DNA of 29,340 nucleotides from DAOSVX01 sp035379765 (lineage in GTDB: Bacteria; Bacillota_I; Bacilli_A; RF39; UBA660). The stretch is from assembly GCA_035379765.1 (NCBI GenBank), contig DAOSVX010000002.1, forward strand, positions 1 to 29,340, written 5' to 3'. The notes beneath the pieces were generated by a model, which saw only the letters and a list, made by a program, of their open reading frames with translations, did not search any database and had not been told where the DNA came from. The translations under genes and the position numbers were made by a program. Shown in pieces: positions 15,144 through 23,990 of the stretch. Every line of letters begins with the position of its first letter. Within the stretch, counting starts at the first letter, position 1.

Positions 15144-18100
15144 TGTCTAACCCCTTATTTAAAATTTCACATGAGCAACCCCCAACGTCTCGACCAGCAT
15201 CAATATAATGAGGAATTTTTCTCAATGTTGGCAATTCTACTCTCACAGAATATAAGCCAGTTGTCATATTATACTTATAATCAGTATTTATACTACCTAA
15301 AGTATTATTATACTTTTTATATAAATCGCTTGACTCATCAGATGATAACTCACGATAAGAATAGCCACTACCACCAAACTGTGTTATATCAAAATAGCAA
15401 TCTATAGCCATGGCATCATAATCTATTATAGGATTCCCGTTATCATCTGCCTGATAAGTTATACCACTACTACTATAATATACTTTGCCTTCATAATCTT
15501 TATCAGCTACTATGTAACAACCTTCATAACAACTTTCTTGAGTTGTTAAAGCTATATTACAAGCTTGTTGAACTATAGATCTACCTTCAAGAGTATTAGT
15601 GCAAAATTCTATTTTCCAAGCATCACTAAAATATCCTCCTAAAGCTTGAGAAACTTCAAGATAACTCATATTATCAGAATAATCATCATAACTATAAGTA
15701 TGTTTTTGGTTTTCAAATCCTTCAAACAGTCCACTACAACAGTAATTATCTGCTAAATTAGTTAACCACATTTGAGTAGGATCTTCAGTAACATAGTATT
15801 CACACGCTATCTGCCAATGGTGAGACTCAACACTTGAATAACTTTTACTAGCTACTCCACCAATATTTACAAATCCATTATCTTCTAAAAATTCGGTAAT
15901 ATTTACATACACTCCTGTGTCTGAAGCAGCTGTTGCTTTAACAATTTTTATATCGGCATCTCTTAATAAATTACCATAACTACCATTTGATTGGATGATG
16001 TTTTCAGCTGTTGGAGAAGCATAAGGTAAAAGTTCTGGACTCATTTCATTAACATCATCATAATAAGCATAAAGATATGTGTCAATATGATCTGCTTTCC
16101 ATATATTTGATTCATCTTCATAAAAAGCAATTACTTCTTCAGTAGTAAAACCAGTATATAAAACATCTTCCATATTCATTTCTTCCCAACTGCCATCTAA
16201 CATCCTATCATATCTAGAAGATCTATAATAATTAGGGCTAGATGAACTCTCGGCTGTTGAATTAAAATTAATACTTGTTATTGCTTTATAAGTTTTTTCA
16301 TAACACTGTTCTTCCCCTTTAATCAAACAACAATAACCGTTTTTTTCCGTATAACCAGCTTTGCAAGGTATGGCATCTCCTTGACTTGTAGTTGTTTGAA
16401 CCGTACCATCACTATTTGTGGATGCTTTATAAACTAAGCTTGATGGTAAATTGCCAAAAACATAAGAAGGATAAAAACCAGCAGAAGCTTCATAATATCC
16501 ATGAGCTGTCCATCCACCTTCACTAGGTATATTTTTATTTATTAAATTTATTGCCCATTGCCAGACTATAGCATTAGGTAAATAAACATCTGTTCTTGTT
16601 TGTGAAACATCAAGCAAAACCCTTTCATTTGGGTCAGTAGTTACTTCACCTTTTATATCTAAATAATTCCCACCATCATCTTTTAAATAATTTTCTTCAC
16701 CAATTATGTAACCATGTACATTATCATAGCAAGCATATATAAGAGCGGTAGTTTCTGGATTCCATTCACATTTATATATCTGGCCATGAACCCCATCATA
16801 ACGATTAAACCACAACCCATTACTATCACTTAAAGCATTGTATCCATGTGATGATTGATATTTTGTACTAGTTAATCTTAAAGGTATCTCTAATGTGGTA
16901 TAAAGATCCCCAAGGGCTTCTCTTAAAGCAGCATCTTCATCAGAAGTAAATAAATCACAAATAAGCATTGCTTCTTTGCCACCTTCTTCACCTAAAGAAA
17001 CAGTGTCAGTTGATTTATAACTATAATCATAATTAGAAACCACGACATTTTCGGCATAAAAGTTTTCTAATATAGTCTTATAAGGATATCCATTTATGGC
17101 TAGATATAAAGATCCCCATTGGCTCATACCCTTATTATGTCCACCAGCTAAATTCCAATTACTTTTAGCTACAACTGTATGAGCTGTACCAGTGTTTTTA
17201 GCACCTATTTTTAAATATGTTGTATAACACAAGCCAGCTTCACATCTATAATCAGTATTTTTACTAAAACTACTATATTCAGATAATATAAGATTCCCAT
17301 TTTCAGTCAAAACTTGACCAGAAGTAGATAAAGCAGCATTTCTAGCAGCTAAATATTTTAAACCTTCATTATCTAAATATTCATCAGTAAACACTTGAGC
17401 AGAAGTACCATTTGTAATAGATTTAGTGCCTTCTTCTGTAACTTTTAAAGCATAAGTTCTAATAGCTACAGCATTGGCTTGTAAAGCGGTATATATATCA
17501 TTTTCATCTTCACCAGAGCCATAAAAAGCTCCCAAAACCTCAGCATCTAAAACACCTTCAACATATTGATCAATAGGATAAGAAGCATTTATTATTTCAT
17601 GACCATTGTTATCATCTATTCTGGTATTAGCTACAGTTATGTATAAATCTTCAGATAAACTATAGTTTCCATAAATTCCACTTGCAGTGGTTACACTAGT
17701 ATCATAAACCGGATCATCATCATTAGATAAATCTACTATACTTATTATCTCTCTAGCTAAGCCAACCTTTAATTTACTAGATTCTACTAAATATTCCTGA
17801 TCAGTTTTAGCATAATTTCTAATAGCTTCAAAATCACTTACAAAATGAACGTGATTTTCAAAATAATCACTTTCCACTAAATGACGATAAAAAGCACATA
17901 AATCAACTATATCATATAAATCAAAACTAGTACCAACCACATTACTTTCATTTAACCAGTGACTATCACTAGCTGCACAATCTACATACTCCGGAAAAGC
18001 GCTATATACCCGAAATAACTCACCTTGAGAAAGTAATTCTAATACTTCATTAAAAGTATATTTTTTACTATATTTATAATCAATTGTTTCTATTTCTCCA

Positions 18101-18774
18101 TTATCTAATTCTCTAGTAATATGACAAACTGGTTGATAAACAAATAAATGTCTTCCTAAAGCTCTTATAGTATCACGATCATCTAAATATTTTTGAACTT
18201 TTAAAATTGCTCCTTCTATAAGGTTTAATATAGCTTGGTATATATTATTACTACTATAATCATTATCATCAGGATTATTGCTACCACAATTTTCATCATT
18301 TTCACCAGCATTATCACACACTTGATAAGCATAATCTTCTTGGTTTAAAAAAATATTATCTAAGTTACCTCCAGCAGCCCATTCAGCTATATTGTCATTA
18401 AAATTATCTGGAGAATAATCCAAAAACAATGCTGTTAAAAGATGAGGTTTTGATGCTTCTAAAACTGCAGCATCATCTTCTGTACTTGCCCTTCTAAACC
18501 AACTGCTATAAGCTCTATTAAATCTTCTATAAAACTTTTCATTACTTGGTTGAATATTGCTTTCATAAGTATCTTGCCAAAAACCAGAAAAATGCTCTGC
18601 AGCTTCAGTAGCAGACATTTCAGTATAACTTAATTTTGATTCGACATAGGTATCAACCGTATATTTATTGCTACTTAGTTTAATACCACATAAAAAGAAT
18701 ATAACAAGAAAAGTCATTGTTATAAAACAGATATATTTATTAATATTTAATTTATTCTTGCTCCATTCTTTCAT
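15127..18774 (-). CDS. Giant membrane-anchored SpoIID-domain protein of the secretion locus
   Basis: A 1215-residue protein. The ATG at 18774 is chosen because GAGG lies 7-8 bases upstream; a GTG at 18786 is in frame but has no site. A membrane helix lies near residues 14-34. About 330 residues of unrecognised ectodomain follow. A SpoIID/LytB-type domain then spans about residues 375-590: YPIDQYVEGVLDAEVLGAF (Glu412 matches the catalytic Glu of SpoIID), ALQANAVAIRTYA, and near its end GGHNKGMSQWG then ILENFYAENV. SpoIID is a lytic transglycosylase that cuts glycan strands in sporulation. Here the secretion context suggests opening the wall for a channel or pilus. The remaining 600 residues are unrecognised, Tyr/Asp/Ser-rich, with many paired cysteines (for example GYCCL, NYCCS, GGCSCE). 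Confidence 0.82.
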   Translation of the reverse strand: MKEWSKNKLNINKYICFITMTFLVIFFLCGIKLSSNKYTVDTYVESKLSYTEMSATEAAEHFSGFWQDTYESNIQPSNEKFYRRFNRAYSSWFRRASTEDDAAVLEASKPHLLTALFLDYSPDNFNDNIAEWAAGGNLDNIFLNQEDYAYQVCDNAGENDENCGSNNPDDNDYSSNNIYQAILNLIEGAILKVQKYLDDRDTIRALGRHLFVYQPVCHITRELDNGEIETIDYKYSKKYTFNEVLELLSQGELFRVYSAFPEYVDCAASDSHWLNESNVVGTSFDLYDIVDLCAFYRHLVESDYFENHVHFVSDFEAIRNYAKTDQEYLVESSKLKVGLAREIISIVDLSNDDDPVYDTSVTTASGIYGNYSLSEDLYITVANTRIDDNNGHEIINASYPIDQYVEGVLDAEVLGAFYGSGEDENDIYTALQANAVAIRTYALKVTEEGTKSITNGTSAQVFTDEYLDNEGLKYLAARNAALSTSGQVLTENGNLILSEYSSFSKNTDYRCEAGLCYTTYLKIGAKNTGTAHTVVAKSNWNLAGGHNKGMSQWGSLYLAINGYPYKTILENFYAENVVVSNYDYSYKSTDTVSLGEEGGKEAMLICDLFTSDEDAALREALGDLYTTLEIPLRLTSTKYQSSHGYNALSDSNGLWFNRYDGVHGQIYKCEWNPETTALIYACYDNVHGYIIGEENYLKDDGGNYLDIKGEVTTDPNERVLLDVSQTRTDVYLPNAIVWQWAINLINKNIPSEGGWTAHGYYEASAGFYPSYVFGNLPSSLVYKASTNSDGTVQTTTSQGDAIPCKAGYTEKNGYCCLIKGEEQCYEKTYKAITSINFNSTAESSSSPNYYRSSRYDRMLDGSWEEMNMEDVLYTGFTTEEVIAFYEDESNIWKADHIDTYLYAYYDDVNEMSPELLPYASPTAENIIQSNGSYGNLLRDADIKIVKATAASDTGVYVNITEFLEDNGFVNIGGVASKSYSSVESHHWQIACEYYVTEDPTQMWLTNLADNYCCSGLFEGFENQKHTYSYDDYSDNMSYLEVSQALGGYFSDAWKIEFCTNTLEGRSIVQQACNIALTTQESCYEGCYIVADKDYEGKVYYSSSGITYQADDNGNPIIDYDAMAIDCYFDITQFGGSGYSYRELSSDESSDLYKKYNNTLGSINTDYKYNMTTGLYSVRVELPTLRKIPHYIDAGRDVGGCSCEILNKGLDNATKE

Positions 18775-19339
18775 CTTTTTCCTCACTAGGTTTTATTACC
18801 TCAAGTTTCTCTTCAGTTGTGCTATCATTTGTACTACTATTGGTACTATTATCGGTATCGTCTTGAGATAATTCGTATTCCGAGACTTCATTAAAAGCCA
18901 TGCCAGTCATAGCTGATCCACCACCAGTTAGTACTGCAAAACCAATTATTAATACAAATGCCATGCCAAAAAAAACTGCTACTCCTATTAATATCCATTT
19001 TACTTTTTTAACTTTAACAACTGTTTCCACAGCTTTCATTTTTTTCTTATTATTAGAAAAACTCTTTAATACATTTCTAATTCCTCCACCAGAAGCTTTT
19101 GAAGCTTCTGGTTTAGAAATATTATTATCTTTTTTTTCTTTCTTATCTGGTAAGCTTTTCTTTTCTTTAGGAGTATCAGGGTTTTCTTCTCTTCTATTAA
19201 ATCTACGAGATGCCATAATCGAATCAAATCCTCGACGATTTAATCCGGTTGGTGAAACAATTTTAGCCATTTTATTTCCGCTTAAAATGTTTTGACCATA
19301 ACTTTGATCAACATCTTCATAATTTTCATAATCTGCCAA
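18752..19339 (-). CDS. Single-pass membrane protein of the secretion locus
   Basis: A 195-residue protein of unknown family. It begins with TTG, supported by AGGTGGTGA 6 bases upstream; the nearby ATGs are out of frame. The first 110 residues are basic and polar with a Lys-rich stretch (KEKKSLPDKKEKKD), then one hydrophobic helix (WILIGVAVFFGMAFVLIIGFAVLTGG, about 114-139) and a 55-residue acidic Thr/Ser/Asn-rich tail that would lie outside. It starts 21 bases after the VirB4-type ATPase stop and overlaps the start of the SpoIID gene by 23 bases. The topology fits an anchor or adaptor; a specific T4SS equivalent cannot be named. Confidence 0.7.
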   Translation of the reverse strand: MADYENYEDVDQSYGQNILSGNKMAKIVSPTGLNRRGFDSIMASRRFNRREENPDTPKEKKSLPDKKEKKDNNISKPEASKASGGGIRNVLKSFSNNKKKMKAVETVVKVKKVKWILIGVAVFFGMAFVLIIGFAVLTGGGSAMTGMAFNEVSEYELSQDDTDNSTNSSTNDSTTEEKLEVIKPSEEKDERMEQE

Positions 19340-19360
19340 AAAATCACCACCTAATTAATA

Positions 19361-21145
19361 TTATAATCCTCCACCAGATCCAAATGAATCTAATTCTTCT
19401 TGAGTTAATACTATATTAACCCTCATTCTTCTATTACCACAAACAAATAATGCTTGTCCTTGGCTATAATATTTAATGCTTTCTCTCTCTTTATCATTTA
19501 AATCAATTAATTTAGACAAATCTTCAACTGCTTGTTTCTTTAAACCCATTACTAAATAATAAGAGGCATTATCAAATATAGCTTTGCCATGAACAATTAT
19601 ATTAGGTGCTGCAAAATCTGTTGGTTGTTGGGTAATCATAATTGTTCCTGTATTATATTTACGACTACGTCTTTGAATTTGAGCTAAGAACTCTGCTCCT
19701 AATTCATTTCTACTAGATAATAAGACGTGAGCTTCATCAACCATCATAACAGTATTTACAGTTTTATCTAAACATAATCCCCAAGCATACTTTAAGATAT
19801 TAAAGAATAAAGCGTTACGAATGTTTTCATCAGAATTCATTAATTCTTTTATATTAAAAACAATAAAGTCAGTATCACTTTCAATTGTTGTATGACCATC
19901 AAAATAGTATTTTAATTCTTTAATAAGAGGTCTAACTTTTAATTCCAAGCGTTCCATAACATCTTTTTCATGACTATGTTCAGGCATACTTAGAAGTCGA
20001 CCTTTAATAGTTGCATATACATCACTAAAGGTTGGAAAATCTTCTGATGTAAACTTAGAGAAATCGGTATCAAAATCTATTTTATAACGTTTATAAGTAT
20101 CTTGAACAACCTCACTAAACATTGTTAATACATCTTCTTCAATTGAGGGAGAATAATACTTCATAAAAGCTTTTAAACTTTGTAAAGTTCTTGTTAATAT
20201 AGTGTAACCCAATCCTTGAGCTATTTCTTCTTCATCAGCGTCAACTATTACTTCAAGCGGATTAACCATACCAAACTCTCCGCCTTTACCTAAATCAATG
20301 AAATCTCCACCCATTGTTTTAGTCATTTCTTCTAGCTCACCTTCAGGGTCAATTACAACTATTTGGTAACCATTTCTAATATGAGATCTTAAAAGTAACT
20401 TAGCAGCTGTAGATTTACCACTACCACTAGTACCAAGAATAATCATATTAGCATTATTACGATTAAATTCTTTTTTAATTTGGAATAAAAATTGATTAAA
20501 TAATATAACCCCACCAGAGAAATCAAATCCTAATAAAGTAGATAATCCTGGATCTTTTATACTATCAAATACAAATGGATACATAGCAGCAATTGTAACA
20601 GAAGGTATAGGTGTTCCAACTCTACTTTCCACATCTTGTTTAGGAAATATCGGAATAATAGATTTCAATACTTTCTCTTGTTCAAACATCAATGGAATAG
20701 CTCTCATACCCATATAATCTAAGTAGTTACGCAATTGCATTTTCTTAACTTCCAATTCCTCTTTAGTATCAGCTGTTACCATTATATGCATTTGAAAGTC
20801 AAATATTCTTGACTGAGTAGCAGCTAACATTTGAACAAACTCTTCTAATGATTCATAATCCTGTCTGATTCTCTCTTGAATAGTACGATCATTTTCATTT
20901 TGATATCTTACTTTCAAATCAGCAATTTCCTTATTAATCATTTTTGATAAAGTTGAAAACTCAATAGGAATATGTTTAATAACTATTTTAACTCCTGACA
21001 AATTTGACACTTCTGCTAAATAACCAGGATAAATAGATTTTGGATAACCTATTACAGTTAATATAACTGCATATTTCCCACTTATAGTAAATTCTTGTCC
21101 TCTAAATTCAAGCCCCTTAGGAGCTAACTCACTTTTTAAATTCAT
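19361..21145 (-). CDS. virB4: VirB4/TrsE-type secretion ATPase
   Basis: A 594-residue ATPase of the VirB4/TraE/TrsE class, the energy source of type IV secretion at the inner face of the membrane. The N-terminal part holds the end of the VirB4 N-domain (for example MHIMVTADTKEELEVKK). The HerA-like ATPase domain has P-loop LGTSGSGKSTA with Lys near 244, then IVVIDPEGELEEM. Walker B is MMVDEAHVLL near 465-474, with RRSRKYNTGTIMITQQPTDF after it. The start ATG overlaps the TGA of the TrsD-like gene in ATGA, so the two are coupled. Together they equal one normal-length VirB4. The C-terminus ends in FGSGGGL. Confidence 0.94.
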   Translation of the reverse strand: MNLKSELAPKGLEFRGQEFTISGKYAVILTVIGYPKSIYPGYLAEVSNLSGVKIVIKHIPIEFSTLSKMINKEIADLKVRYQNENDRTIQERIRQDYESLEEFVQMLAATQSRIFDFQMHIMVTADTKEELEVKKMQLRNYLDYMGMRAIPLMFEQEKVLKSIIPIFPKQDVESRVGTPIPSVTIAAMYPFVFDSIKDPGLSTLLGFDFSGGVILFNQFLFQIKKEFNRNNANMIILGTSGSGKSTAAKLLLRSHIRNGYQIVVIDPEGELEEMTKTMGGDFIDLGKGGEFGMVNPLEVIVDADEEEIAQGLGYTILTRTLQSLKAFMKYYSPSIEEDVLTMFSEVVQDTYKRYKIDFDTDFSKFTSEDFPTFSDVYATIKGRLLSMPEHSHEKDVMERLELKVRPLIKELKYYFDGHTTIESDTDFIVFNIKELMNSDENIRNALFFNILKYAWGLCLDKTVNTVMMVDEAHVLLSSRNELGAEFLAQIQRRSRKYNTGTIMITQQPTDFAAPNIIVHGKAIFDNASYYLVMGLKKQAVEDLSKLIDLNDKERESIKYYSQGQALFVCGNRRMRVNIVLTQEELDSFGSGGGL

Positions 21146-21744
21146 TGTGGCATCACCGTCCCAAACTCGGCTTGAAAGCCACCATTAAAGAAGTTATCAA
21201 TTAACATTCTTAAGTCCTCATTTGTAACCTGAGTTGAGTTTAATTGGCAATTTGCCAAACCACTTACCAAACTATTAATTCTTTTCTGAATAAGTTCCAT
21301 TTTCTTTTCTTTAAACAAAATAAAGTATTCAGTATCAACAACATTTAATTGCGTACTCATAAAAGAATTGGCCTTATTAATATCTTGCATAATTAACTTC
21401 CTTACTAGAGGATTTGCTGCTTCATTATATCTAACTTGTAACTGTGATAAAAATATATTTATATCAACAGGTCTATCAGCAATTATTAGCCAAAATTCAT
21501 AATCTATAACATTATAAAATGTTCTTAAATTAAATATAATATTATCTTGACTATCTTGATCAAGAATAAATATGTTTCTTGGTGACACCTTAACACCAGT
21601 TACAAACTCTCCACTGTCTAAATGAATCATTCCATTCAAAATATTCTTAATTGGCACCCAATCTTCAGCATACTTTGAATTAACATTACTTGCCGCAGGC
21701 TTACTAACTGCCTTAGGCTGATTTTGTGACTGTATCGTTATCAC
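21142..21744 (-). CDS. TrsD-like protein (N-terminal half of a split VirB4 system)
   Basis: A 200-residue protein resembling TrsD/TraD-type partners of TrsE in Gram-positive conjugation systems. Recognisable parts are EDWVPIKNILNGMIHLDSGEFVTGVKV and the following NIFILDQ strand, then DYEFWLIIADRPVDI, a fold also found at the N-terminus of undivided VirB4 proteins. There is no P-loop and no membrane helix. The start is uncertain. The longest frame begins at a TTG at 21786 with no ribosome site; a GTG at 21744 has GGAGAGG 11 bases upstream and is used here. Either way the gene overlaps the end of the PrgI-like gene, and it runs into virB4 by an ATGA overlap. Confidence 0.78.
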   Translation of the reverse strand: MITIQSQNQPKAVSKPAASNVNSKYAEDWVPIKNILNGMIHLDSGEFVTGVKVSPRNIFILDQDSQDNIIFNLRTFYNVIDYEFWLIIADRPVDINIFLSQLQVRYNEAANPLVRKLIMQDINKANSFMSTQLNVVDTEYFILFKEKKMELIQKRINSLVSGLANCQLNSTQVTNEDLRMLIDNFFNGGFQAEFGTVMPQ

Positions 21745-22030
21745 GCCAACACCATCCTCTCCATATATATCTTCTTCTTCTACCAAAGAAATTAAAGAAA
21801 TTTCGAATTAATTGCAGTATATTATGATAATAAGGTACAGGAGTAACCAGCAATAAAGCCACTAAAGCTGGTAACAATTGTAGTATCATAAACCCAAGTT
21901 GAGCACTCTTTATTGTTACTAGAAATACTAACGTTATTCCTACTCCAGACACAAATATTATCAAATCAAGTACTGTAAAAAAGCCTAATATTAACATTGA
22001 TTTCTTAGTATTTGCCGGTATTATATACAC
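21713..22030 (-). CDS. PrgI/TrsC-like membrane protein
   Basis: A 105-residue protein of the PrgI family, small VirB3-like subunits of Gram-positive type IV secretion. Two membrane helices (about residues 13-35 and 45-65) follow a short MYIIPANTKK start. The basic cytoplasmic end has LLVTPVPYYHNILQLIRNFFNFFGRRRRYIWRG, typical of PrgI. The start is GTG with AAGGAGG 11 bases upstream. It lies between the VirB6-like and TrsD-like genes, the normal order in Gram-positive conjugation modules (VirB6, PrgI, VirB4). Its last 32 bases overlap the TrsD-like gene in another frame. Confidence 0.85.
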   Translation of the reverse strand: MYIIPANTKKSMLILGFFTVLDLIIFVSGVGITLVFLVTIKSAQLGFMILQLLPALVALLLVTPVPYYHNILQLIRNFFNFFGRRRRYIWRGWCWRDNDTVTKSA

Positions 22031-22051
22031 ACTAATCTATTCCTCCTTTTT

Positions 22052-22060
22052 ATTATATCA
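22052..22060 (-). promoter_or_regulatory. possible extended -10 before the PrgI-like gene
   Basis: TGATATAAT on the minus strand, in which TGA is also the stop codon of the VirB6-like gene. No -35 box is seen, so it may be chance in AT-rich DNA, though the same nonamer occurs at three other gene starts. Confidence 0.3.
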
Positions 22061-23971
22061 TTTCTTATCTCCACCAGGTGTTCCACCTGTTGGTGGTGGA
22101 GTTGAAGCCCCACTACTTTTGGCAGTTCCACCGGTATCACTCATAATATTTTCAAAAAGCGTCCTAGCATCTTTTGATGCTTTAACTTTTTCTATATCAG
22201 TAGCATATCCAGCCTCTTTTTTAGCAACTTTGCCAAACTTTTGGAAACTTTCAAAATCTCCACCATAACTTTTAACAGTTTCTCGAGCAGCTACTCTATC
22301 TGTTAACTCTTCGCTAACAGCCTGCTTGCCTAAAGTTGCCATTTTATCCGCCACTATATTATTAAAATAAGAGCTTTTAGCAGATTTTGACATAGCATTA
22401 AATTCTGCTTTTACATTTGGATCGGCATCCATTTTTGCCCATATTTCACTACGCGTTTCTTCCATATAATGCTTTCTAACTGGATCTACCCCTGGATATT
22501 TATCCATAGCTTCTTCAAGTCTAGAATAAGAGCTTTTAGCAAACGCAGCTTTTTTCTTATCACTAGTTTTTGCTCTATACTTGGTACCTCCGGATACACC
22601 GCCCCAAAGCAAAGCTGCTTCGGCTTTAGGATTACCAAATCTAGCTCTAGTCATTTCATTAGCTTGATTCCTGCCTTGCCATCCTCCGGCATCCCAACCA
22701 CCAAGACCACCGACTCTAAATCCAGCTCCAAATCCTTCGCCATTAACCATACTGTTCCATCCTCCACCAAGAGCACCGGTAAATCCACCCCAAGTTTTAC
22801 CAGCATATTTCTTGCCTGCTGCTTGGCCTTTGGCAACAAGCCCACCAACAACAGCGGCTCCAGCAAGTTTTTTACCAATACCAAGTGACATATCACCATC
22901 ACTAATACCAAACATTTGAGATATTAATTTTGGAGCTTCCTTCATAAATATAAATATTCCAAAAACTAATAATATTGATACCATAGCATTAACTATTGTT
23001 CTATCACTAGCACCACCTGAAGCAACTATATTTTGCCATGCTGCTGGTATAATATTTATTAGAAAAATACAAAAATATATTATCATTAATCTAATAAATA
23101 CCCCTAAATATGTTCCCATTAGCCCTTTTAACCAATTATCAAATACATCTTGTTTTTTTGGTATTATTCTAAATATTATTGGAACTGGCGCTATAAGCTG
23201 AAAATAAGCTAATTTAGCTACACGAACTCCCATATCAATTGAGAATGAAAGCAGAAAATAAGCTACCGCCAGTCCTGTAATTGTAGAAAGTCCCCAACGA
23301 TATTCTACAAGTTCATTATCCAATTCTTTTCTTACTTGTTCAGCATTTAACTTAGATATTTGACCATAATCGCTTGAACCATAATCGTTAATATCATCAA
23401 GCAAAAGACAATAAGTTAACGAAGTGTTTTTTTCAGCTGAACATCCAGCATCATTATTTCCGGCGTATCCAACTGGATTAATAAATGCTGTAAACGTTTT
23501 AAACTCTAAATCTTTACCGGTATTTGTAACCATTGTAGAAAAATCTGTATTTGTTGAACTAGCATACCCACCTACTATTAAATTACCAATTATATTTTCG
23601 GTAACTACCGCATTTTGAATAGCATATAAATATTTAAATGCGGTTGGTAAAAGAACTATAGCAACCAAAGAAATTATAATGTTTTTTACTAACTTTCCTG
23701 TGCTAGCTTCTCCTGAAGCAGCTTTATCAGGATCAGCAATATTCATAAGCAGTTGACTTGCCACCACAAAAAGCATTACAACCCCTAATATTGCATAAAT
23801 ACGAGTAGAAAAGGCTTCAAAAGTAGTTGCTGAAAATAATTGAACACTACAAACAGTTATAAAAACATTATAAAGGACATCAACAAGCCAATAAACTGCT
23901 GAATCTAATCCAAGAAAAATAGAATAAAAAATTCTTAAACTAGTACCACAAGTTAACAACAAATTAGCCAT
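22058..23971 (-). CDS. virB6: VirB6/TrbL-like polytopic channel protein
   Basis: A 637-residue protein with a TrbL/VirB6 layout. About seven membrane helices fall in the first 355 residues: for example IYAILGVVMLFVVASQLL, IIISLVAIVLLPTAFKYLY, LAYFQLIAPVPIIFRI near 255-270, MIIYFCIFLINIIP and MVSILLVFGIFIFMKEAPKL. A MFGI.DGDMSLGIGKK hinge follows. The last 260 residues are a soluble Gly/Ala/Lys-rich tail with many GG turns and a Thr/Pro/Gly end (STPPPTGGTPGGDKK). VirB6-type proteins form the inner-membrane passage of the channel. A strong AGGAGG site lies 7 bases before the ATG. It sits between the fused pilin-module genes and the PrgI gene. Confidence 0.85.
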   Translation of the reverse strand: MANLLLTCGTSLRIFYSIFLGLDSAVYWLVDVLYNVFITVCSVQLFSATTFEAFSTRIYAILGVVMLFVVASQLLMNIADPDKAASGEASTGKLVKNIIISLVAIVLLPTAFKYLYAIQNAVVTENIIGNLIVGGYASSTNTDFSTMVTNTGKDLEFKTFTAFINPVGYAGNNDAGCSAEKNTSLTYCLLLDDINDYGSSDYGQISKLNAEQVRKELDNELVEYRWGLSTITGLAVAYFLLSFSIDMGVRVAKLAYFQLIAPVPIIFRIIPKKQDVFDNWLKGLMGTYLGVFIRLMIIYFCIFLINIIPAAWQNIVASGGASDRTIVNAMVSILLVFGIFIFMKEAPKLISQMFGISDGDMSLGIGKKLAGAAVVGGLVAKGQAAGKKYAGKTWGGFTGALGGGWNSMVNGEGFGAGFRVGGLGGWDAGGWQGRNQANEMTRARFGNPKAEAALLWGGVSGGTKYRAKTSDKKKAAFAKSSYSRLEEAMDKYPGVDPVRKHYMEETRSEIWAKMDADPNVKAEFNAMSKSAKSSYFNNIVADKMATLGKQAVSEELTDRVAARETVKSYGGDFESFQKFGKVAKKEAGYATDIEKVKASKDARTLFENIMSDTGGTAKSSGASTPPPTGGTPGGDKK

Positions 23972-23990
23972 TTTCTACCTCCTTTTTCTT

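Noticed and set aside
22651..22911. 86-residue frame on the minus strand inside the VirB6-like gene
   Set aside because: It is a shifted reading of the Gly/Ala-rich tail of the VirB6-like protein; the Leu/Val-rich make-up comes from repeated GGN codons. No ribosome site is seen.
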